Under the pieces are notes generated by a model. The model made no database searches. It was not told the origin of the DNA and saw nothing but the letters and a program-made list of their open reading frames with translations. Below, in pieces: positions 57,823 through 64,000 of a stretch of DNA of 64,000 bases (the stretch's first letter is position 1; each line of letters opens with the position of its first letter). Source of the DNA: Hyphodiscus hymeniophilus (lineage: Eukaryota; Ascomycota; Leotiomycetes; Helotiales; Hyphodiscaceae); NCBI GenBank assembly GCA_016508695.1, contig VNKQ01000020.1, positions 895,989 through 959,988 of the forward strand, given 5' to 3'. Made by a program: the position numbers and the translations under genes.

Positions 57823-58865
57823 ATGTCTGTCCTGTCAACTGATCTGCGAGCGCACCTGGCTTTAGTCACTGGTGCCAGCGGTGGTATCGGGAAGGCTACA
57901 TGTCGAGCTTTAGCTACCCTGGGATGCTCAATAGCCGTGCATTACCACTCTTCTCAAGAGGTAGCAAATGCACTGGTTGAAGAGTTGCGAGGTATGGGTG
58001 TGAAAGCCGAATCTTTCAAAGCCGATTTGACGAATTATGACGAGGTAATCGTACTCTCTTTCCCAATATTTTCAGACATATTACGTCTTTCCCAGAGACT
58101 CTGCAGCTCGCCATACTTGTTGCTAACAGTCGAGGAAGGTCCGTTCTCTTCACGCTTCAGTCACGTCTACCATGGGCGGCCCAACCATTCTGTTCAACAA
58201 TGCTGGGTTGACCTTGAAGATCGGCATCAAATCTATTGACGAGATCTCAATTGAAGATTTTGAGCATACGTGGAAGGCAAACTGTGGGAGTGCGTTCCTC
58301 TTAACACAACTCTGCCTACCGGAGATGGAGAAGAGCGGTTGGGGACGTATCATCTTCTGCTCGAGTGTGGCGGGATTCACTGGCGGCGTTATTGGTCCTC
58401 ATTATGCGTAGGCATTGCGTCTCATCTTCTCTGGGTTTGATTTTTGGCATTAGGAGTGAAAGAAGACGAGCACTGACCGAAGAGACAACAGGTCGTCGAA
58501 GTCTGCTCTGCATGGCCTAATTCATGTCAGTAGTCTCTTTCTTCCTTCGCATATCGTAATACTAAGTTTCAAATTCGTTAGTGGCTAGCAGGAGCGTACA
58601 GTAAATCTGGGATTACATTCAATGGAGTTGCCCCAGCTTTGATACAAGAAACAACAATGCTTCCAGCGAACAACGAAGACCTTGCCAAGAGTCAGTCTGA
58701 GATCCTGCAGGAAGGCATAGAGTATCGAGCTAACGTTTAGCAGAAATCCCAATTGGACGCCTTGGCTTCCCGGAAGAAATCGCAGAGACCGTGATGTGGA
58801 TGGTAAAGACTGGATATGTGACAAACAAAGTCATTGCAGTTGATGGCGGCATGTTCGTTCAGTGA
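57823..58865 (+). CDS. Short-chain dehydrogenase/reductase, FabG-like 3-oxoacyl reductase type
   Basis: Exons 57823-58044, 58139-58407, 58492-58525, 58582-58690 and 58744-58865 encode 251 residues. The NAD(P)-binding loop is VTGASGGIGKA (about residues 15-25), followed by NNAG in TILFNNAGLTL. The active site is IIFCSSVAGF (Ser) with YASSK (Tyr and Lys), the Tyr-x-x-x-Lys split by intron 2. The C-terminal part reads GRLGFPEEIAETVMWMVKTGYVTNKVIAVDGGMF, the classical FabG ending. Exon 3 is 34 nt. No mitochondrial presequence is obvious. The gene is convergent with a PhyH-type dioxygenase gene, 68 bp apart. Either fatty-acid or secondary-metabolite reduction is possible. Confidence 0.9.
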
Positions 58866-58933
58866 CTGGGTCCGAGACTTAGGAGAAGACATCTATGAAT
58901 GCATGATAGACTTGGCTAGATTCTAGTTTGACC

Positions 58934-59878
58934 CTACAAGCGAGATCTTTCAATGTTTTCCTTCTCTTTTTCTCGCAGAGCCCACTCAATGAGCCTCTTC
59001 TTCCTCATCTCTACACCAGCTCTTGGAGATTTGCCATCAACGTACCCCATGAACCCGAATGTGCTAAAGCCCATCAATTGTAATAATCTCTTCGGGACCT
59101 GGTCCAACTCCTCCCAGCCCATGGCAATTGTCATATTCTCGAATGTCCGTATCCAAGGTTGACAATATTGTACCGTCAAACTTCTTCTGAAGTTATTGCT
59201 TGTGTTCGCTCCCCCACTGTGCCATACTGTGTTCAGAAAATAGCACATCGACCCCGCAGGCATGATTGCCGGTATCATTTCCTCCCTTGTAGGTAGACGA
59301 TCATCACCCCAGAGATGTGACCCAGGTATGAGTGTCGTAGCACCGTTGTGCTCAGTGAACTCGTCGAGGGATACCATCGTGCCCTGTGATCATTAACAAT
59401 CAGCCCCGTTCTCTCCGTTGTCCGCATCGAGAAGTAAGCTTACAATTCCCATTAACGGTCTAGGTCTAGGCAGAGAAATCAGGCCATCGTCCGTATGTAT
59501 ACTCTGCTCAACACTGCCGGGCTCGATATTCACCGTATGATAGCTCGTCATCAAATAATCTGGCTGCAAGAAATAATCATTGAGCTTCAAGACCGTTTCG
59601 TGTATGGGGAAGCAATCGAATGCGCGGCTTTTGTCTGCGAGCGCGTATATTCGTCGAGTGTTGTACCCCTCGAAAGGATTCCGGCCACCTTTCGAGGCTG
59701 GACCCGAGGACTGCTCTATTTCGAGGCGATCGAGCTCCGCGAGGGCATTCTTGACCTGGCTTGGGGTGTAGATCGAAGGCAGGATCACATAGCCTTGCTT
59801 GAGAACTTGATCAATAAGAGATTGGATTGAGGAGTCTTTGGGACCGGGAAGGAAAGTTGTGCCATCGCCGAGTTGCAT
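58934..59878 (-). CDS. Phytanoyl-CoA dioxygenase-like (PhyH) Fe(II)/2-oxoglutarate oxygenase
   Basis: Exons 59444-59878 and 58934-59383 encode 294 residues. The start is the usual PhyH opening (LIDQVLKQGYVILPSIYTPSQVKNALAELDRLE). The iron-binding HxD is in QSIHTDDGLISLP, and the distal His in MCYFLNTVWHSGGANTSNNFRRSLTVQY, with an Arg suited to bind 2-oxoglutarate. The loop LDEFTEHNGATTLIPGSHLWGD is typical. Fungal relatives hydroxylate diverse small molecules; whether this one acts on an acyl-CoA is unknown. It lies tail to tail with the short-chain reductase, and the pair could belong to one pathway, which is inference. Confidence 0.9.
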
Positions 59879-61597
59879 GCGATCTTTGATGCTTGTTTGG
59901 CCTGGGGCATAATGCTTTTGTGAGGACTGGAGGTGTTAGTTTTCAAGCGAAGCTGCGGGTATGGAGGATTCGCAGAGATACCATCTTGATGTATTATTTA
60001 TTGGATGTTTAGTATAGACAATGAGCAATTAGTGTAGAAAATACGAGGAAAGGAGAGAGAACAACGTCAAGGAAGAAGCCATTGTTATGTTGGATATGGG
60101 CCGCGCTGACTGGGTGGCATCTCGAAGCAGACGGGAAACACAACCTGCGGGGAAGTTACAGTGAGGCGAGATAGGCGTCTAGGCAGCGGCAATAACCCTG
60201 AATGCACGAAAGTCTGCCGAGGCTCACCCAAAGACGACTAGGCATCTAGACATCTCATCTTAAATTCCAACCTCATTAATAACTCAACATAACCAATTAT
60301 CCAACAACTGACTAATTTCTTGCTGTAGAAACGCTAGAAGTAGACGAGTTGGATATTAAATCTAAAGTCAAAGTATTGTCTCGTAACACTCGGGCCACCT
60401 GAGCGGAGATAGAGCAACCTGAGGATGGATTAACAATGGATTGTGGGCCGTAAGAGATGAAGCTTTATCAGGTATTCCCGGGTACCCTTAGGACTTTCGT
60501 CGTTCGCAAAGGAAACATTCGGTCCAACTCGGCTGATATTCTCTGTTCTAGCCGCTTGAAGTATTGCAGCAATTCAGTAGAAATTCTTTGCTTTATCTGT
60601 AAATTTAGCCTAGCTAGTATTGGGGTTCGCTCGTGGTAAAGTGTCGGTGATCCGTCTGCTGATTTCGAGCACATCTGGCCTGGTCTTGGGCCTTTCCGCA
60701 GAGCCCTCGCCCATTACCTCGAGACGTTGCGGGATTGATGTTGTCTTTACTCCTTCTCTGGCTGTGACATATCCTAAGCCATCTCCCACACTCTTGCCTT
60801 AATTACGTCAAGCTTTTCGGCTCCCGTTTGAGCTTCTACACTCTAATAAATAAGCAAGATGCCAGATATCTTAATACAGGCAGGTATCTGAGGTACATGT
60901 ATTATTTTGATTATAGAATATTTCTAGCACTTTGTAGTTTTATAGGAGCCGAGCGAATGACGATGATTGTTGGGGAGAAAAAGAAATTGGTCCCCCGATA
61001 GTACCGCTCGAGTAGTTCGCGCCTGGAATGGAAGAGAAGATGGATGCAGCCAAACAATATCAACTAATGAGCATGGTGCACTAGTAATATTGTCTTACCC
61101 AGAGGTTCAAGGGTCTACTGTTGCTTCCTGGATCCAAGGCAAGTGTTAGAAGCGTTGTCCGCTTGCCCCTAGATGCCAGAGGATACGACTAACGCAAACT
61201 TGTGGTCATGTATCCGGGAATCTTTATGTTTCACAACGACAATTATAGCCGAGTGGGTAACGTAGATAGCATACCTAGAGTCTTGGAGTTCGGCTTAGAG
61301 TCTGGACGTATTAAAATTCTGGACAATCCGTTGGCAGAGATACTCAAAAATTCTGCGAGAGGAGATCGAAAGGTTTATTGCGGATAAGCGTGACGGTATT
61401 AAAGAAAGAGAGTGCAAGATGGCTCTGGATATTGATATAGTCAGAAAGGAAATAGAAGGCAAGATACTACGCAGAAATATTCAAAACCATTTAATAACAA
61501 TCAATGCTATTTATAAGGACACCAGCAATCGCAATCCTAGATACTTGGTTAATAAAACTCTCACTCGAGGAAACAAAAGCCTCGAATAAGCACTAGT
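59879..61597. other. Subtelomeric spacer with unassigned short frames
   Basis: Includes the upstream flank of the PhyH gene and then AT-richer DNA. Protein-like short frames at 60468-60674 (minus), 61202-61387 and 61299-61589 (plus) do not assemble into a gene I can recognise. Confidence 0.45.
61299..61589 (+). other. Open frame fragment with charged helical character
   Basis: An open stretch preceded by a stop at 61296 reads RYSKILREEIERFIADKRDG, then MALDIDIVRKEIEGKILRRN and NPRYLVNKTLTRG before its stop at 61587-61589. The only suitable ATG (61419) gives 56 residues. It could be the end of a lost gene or element. It ends 8 bp from the stop of the minus-strand gene. Confidence 0.25.
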
Positions 61598-61926
61598 TTA
61601 TGCCTTCTGCTTCTGCTTCATGACATATGCCACAATTGCACCATCATAGGCCGACCATTGTTTGCCATTAGTACTTCCTTGCTTGTCGCGTTCGGCATCG
61701 GCATGTTCGACGTCATTTCCCACCATTATGTATCCAACTCCACGTTGAATGAAGTATCTAACAGCGTCTTTCGGTAAACTGTTGAAATTGTATGTTTCTG
61801 CTTCGACGACAACAAACCCTTCCGGGTCGTCCTTGAAAGAGTGAGCAAGTCTGTCTTGTAGTATTCAACGAGTGAAACACATACCTGGTCGTTCTTCCAT
61901 TCATTAGCGTCCTCGTTGGCCCCCAT
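61598..61926 (-). CDS. Hypothetical subtelomeric protein of about 91 residues
   Basis: Exons 61885-61926 and 61598-61831 (53-nt intron with GTATGT donor and AAG acceptor) encode MGANEDANEWKNDQ followed by DDPEGFVVVEAETYNFNSLP, AVRYFIQRGVGYIMVGNDVE and WSAYDGAIVAYVMKQKQKA. Without splicing the frame would lose this ending. The spliced version looks protein-like: alternating hydrophobic strands and no low complexity. I recognise no family. The start is uncertain because the frame stays open for a few codons upstream of 61926, so an upstream exon is possible. Confidence 0.45.
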
Positions 61927-62500
61927 GATTGTATGGAACTGCTTCAAATCCTTTTGGGTATGGGTAATTGTGGATGGAGTCTGCGCCCTACTAAAAAAAA
62001 GCTCTCGTTCGTGTACTTAAAAGCCTTGCCAGGTTCAGTCCTGCAAATATTCGAAAATCCTCTTCTTGGCAGTCTCTCGGTGAAATTAAAGTCGCGTGCT
62101 GGTGAGGAGCAGGACAACGACGATAGTGTGCTTCTGCGCGAGATATTACCGAGAATATGCAAGTGTGCCCAAACCCACCATCAACTTTATCACCGGGGTC
62201 AGCTTTTCAGTTCGATGCTAGGTGCGATGGCATAGCAGGACGGCAATTTCTCCGCAGACGTCTATCAACCATGACGGTTAAAGTAGGGTTGACCTGCACA
62301 TTACGTAGGGTAAAACCCTATCCCGAGAATTTTGCGGAAGCAACCCCACCTTTTGGGAAGAATTTCGCCTGGCTCGATCAAGTCGACTGTCTGACGAGCG
62401 TTGCGATGTCTTCTATACCAGGCCTTACTTTATTAGGCAGCAGTGGCAGTAACGATTAGCGCAAGTACTAAAACGGGTCTATTTGTATTAAGTGGCAAGT
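61927..62500. other. Subtelomeric spacer
   Basis: Short frames on both strands without recognisable content. Base composition is still near normal; the strongly AT-rich zone begins shortly after. Confidence 0.45.
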
Positions 62501-63715
62501 TGATTTCTTCTAAGGTTTTCCTCGAAGGAAGGATCTCTTTCTAGCTAGGAGCTAACCGCTATAAGTATCGCTTAATAGGTGATTCTAAATCTAGCCTCTA
62601 TAAACTTCCTTAGCCGAAAATACAACTACTGTGTAAGAAATATATACTAAAGCCTAGTAGTACTAGTTTCGTAACTATATAATAAACTAAGCCAAACCTA
62701 TAGATCTAACAGTTATTCCTACCAAACTTTTGCGTGGGACTTGGGTAGGTCCCAAATTAACAGGGGGGTAGGTCCCAAATACGAGAACCTCGTATAAAGG
62801 TTTAAAATGGGACTTGGTCGAAGTACTCCTTCTAGACGCCTTAGGGCTAAACCTAAGAGTACAAATTAATGCGCTAGTTAAGCGCTATAATTGAGTAAAA
62901 AAAGTAAGTCAAAAGACTTAGATTTGAATTAATAAATAAGTATTCAAGAATCTGGTCGAATTTTGGTGTTCCTTGAGAAAGAGGCCCGTGCACAGGGTAG
63001 GCAGGGGGGGGTTTGGAGTATACATCTGAGTTAAATATTTAAAATAATAATAAAACTAAAAAGAACTTATTATAAAAAGGCTTATTAGTAGTATTAAAAG
63101 AGTAAACTATATAATAAGGTATTAATAAATTAAATAAAAAATAAAAAATAATTAAAATAAAAGGTTTTAAGTATAAAGTAATGTATTTTGGTTTAAATTT
63201 AACCTTAATTAATAATTCTTCAATAATTTAAAAGCCTAGGTTATAGAGTATATTATAGGGCTATAATACTTTATAAACTTATAGAATAATAAAAAGTTAT
63301 ATATTACGATTTTAGAGTTAGAGTATTTTAAAGAACAAAAAACTCAAAGTATATATTATATAATAAAATTGTATTTTGATTAAAGTAAATTTATATGAGG
63401 GCCTTAGTAGTACTTAATAGCTATATATATAAATTTAATATAATATAATATAATAATAAAATAAATAGAATAAATAAAATAAATTAGTTTATATCTTTAG
63501 AATAATATACCTTAGTTAAATTCTAATAGTTTTTTATTATTATTTTATAATTTAAAACCCTTAACTACAAAGTATATTATAGGGCTATTACTCTCTATAA
63601 ACCTACGGAAGAATAGAAAGTTATATATTATAATATTAAAGTTTAAGTATATATATTAAACTAAATTCTAAGTATATATTATATAATAAAAATATAATCT
63701 ACTTAAACTAACGTC
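62501..63715. repeat. AT-rich subtelomeric tract with repeated units, RIP-like
   Basis: Composition shifts to long runs of A and T, with almost no C or G from 63030 onward and stops in all frames. Two related units, about 63200-63395 and 63515-63705, share the core GTATATTATAGGGCTAT and then TATAAAC...AAAGTTATATATTA. They start 324 bp apart (63248 and 63572). A further pair, GGGTAGGTCCCAAAT, occurs at 62743-62757 and 62766-62780. The pattern fits old repeats degraded by repeat-induced point mutation. Confidence 0.75.
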
Positions 63716-63914
63716 CTGGGCAGTGGAATTGGGTGCCAACTTCACTTTTCTGGCCAATCAGAGGTTGCGCACGGACGCGGAAATCGCGGAGTCCGGCCTT
63801 CCGACGTACCCACCTTCAGTAAGCTGCTTCAAATCTTACATAATCACCACCCCGGACCCAAATTCAACGCTAATAAGCTACTTCACCAATCAACGAATTG
63901 ATTATCAATCACGG
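63716..63914. other. Telomere-adjacent segment of normal base composition
   Basis: About 200 bp with ordinary GC content sits between the AT-rich tract and the telomere. It contains CCAATCAGAGG and a pair of similar phrases (AAGCTGCTTCA at about 63821, AAGCTACTTCA at about 63876). It may be a subtelomeric element shared by other chromosome ends, or the edge of a telomere-linked gene cut off by the end. Confidence 0.55.
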
Positions 63915-64000
63915 TTAGGGTTAGGGTTAGGGTTAGGGTTAGGGTTAGGGTTAGGGTTAGGGTTAGGGTTAGGGTTAGGGTTAGGGTTAGGGTTAGGGTT
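63915..64000 (+). repeat. Telomere, (TTAGGG)n
   Basis: Fourteen uninterrupted TTAGGG units plus two bases reach the last base of the window. The G-rich strand runs 5' to 3' outward, so this is a true right-hand chromosome end and not an internal telomere-like repeat. Confidence 0.98.

Noticed and set aside
46096..59878. A complete secondary-metabolite gene cluster
   Set aside because: No backbone synthase is present and atg5 sits in the middle, so I report only the neighbourhood as an observation.
61202..61387. Plus-strand short frame with protein-like sequence
   Set aside because: No ATG context, no domain and no credible splice to the following frame; kept only as a comment on the subtelomeric spacer.

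Overview
The window is the right-hand end of a chromosome from a filamentous ascomycete (Pezizomycotina). The last 86 bases are TTAGGG repeats running outward. Genes carry short spliceosomal introns (about 45-110 nt, GT...AG). The gene set includes a CFEM protein, a large Zn2Cys6 regulator, fungal F-box proteins and a DHA1-type MFS transporter. A class such as Leotiomycetes is possible but I cannot prove it from sequence alone. Every multi-exon model below was spliced by hand and kept only if the exon lengths gave an intact frame.

Layout. 0-21 kb is a dense block of mostly housekeeping genes: secreted serine carboxypeptidase, PRELI/Ups1-like lipid carrier, cytosolic Trp-tRNA synthetase, a TFIIIC triple-barrel subunit, a SAM methyltransferase, the spliceosomal DEAH helicase Prp2/DHX16, the ER HSP40 Scj1, a MARVEL membrane protein, an aquaporin-like channel, the 24-kDa complex I subunit and a CFEM protein. 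21-32.5 kb is mixed: a small F-box gene, an HD-domain phosphohydrolase with a DNA-binding-like N-terminus, an ABC-transporter remnant, a cyclase-family enzyme, a coiled-coil protein, an F-box pseudogene broken only by in-frame TAA stops, and a hot-dog thioesterase. 32.5-43.6 kb is gene-poor and centres on one 1144-residue zinc-cluster regulator with about 5.5 kb of apparently non-coding upstream DNA. 43.6-46 kb holds a divergent pair, the UAF subunit Rrn10 and a CSA/Rad28 WD40 protein. 46-60 kb is rich in enzymes: MFS transporter, cytochrome P450, Atg5, a beta-lactamase-like hydrolase, a GFA-family protein, a short-chain reductase and a phytanoyl-CoA dioxygenase-like protein. 60-64 kb is the subtelomere: a few unassigned short reading frames, about 1.2 kb of very AT-rich repeated DNA, about 200 bp of normal composition, then the telomere.

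No complete transposon, CRISPR array, rRNA or tRNA gene was seen. The observations most worth a second look are the F-box pseudogene with a tandem-duplicate remnant beside it (a RIP-like pattern), the AT-rich subtelomeric repeat with a roughly 324-bp spacing, a perfect GC-rich hairpin carrying CreA-like sites in front of the cyclase gene, and the HD-domain fusion protein.
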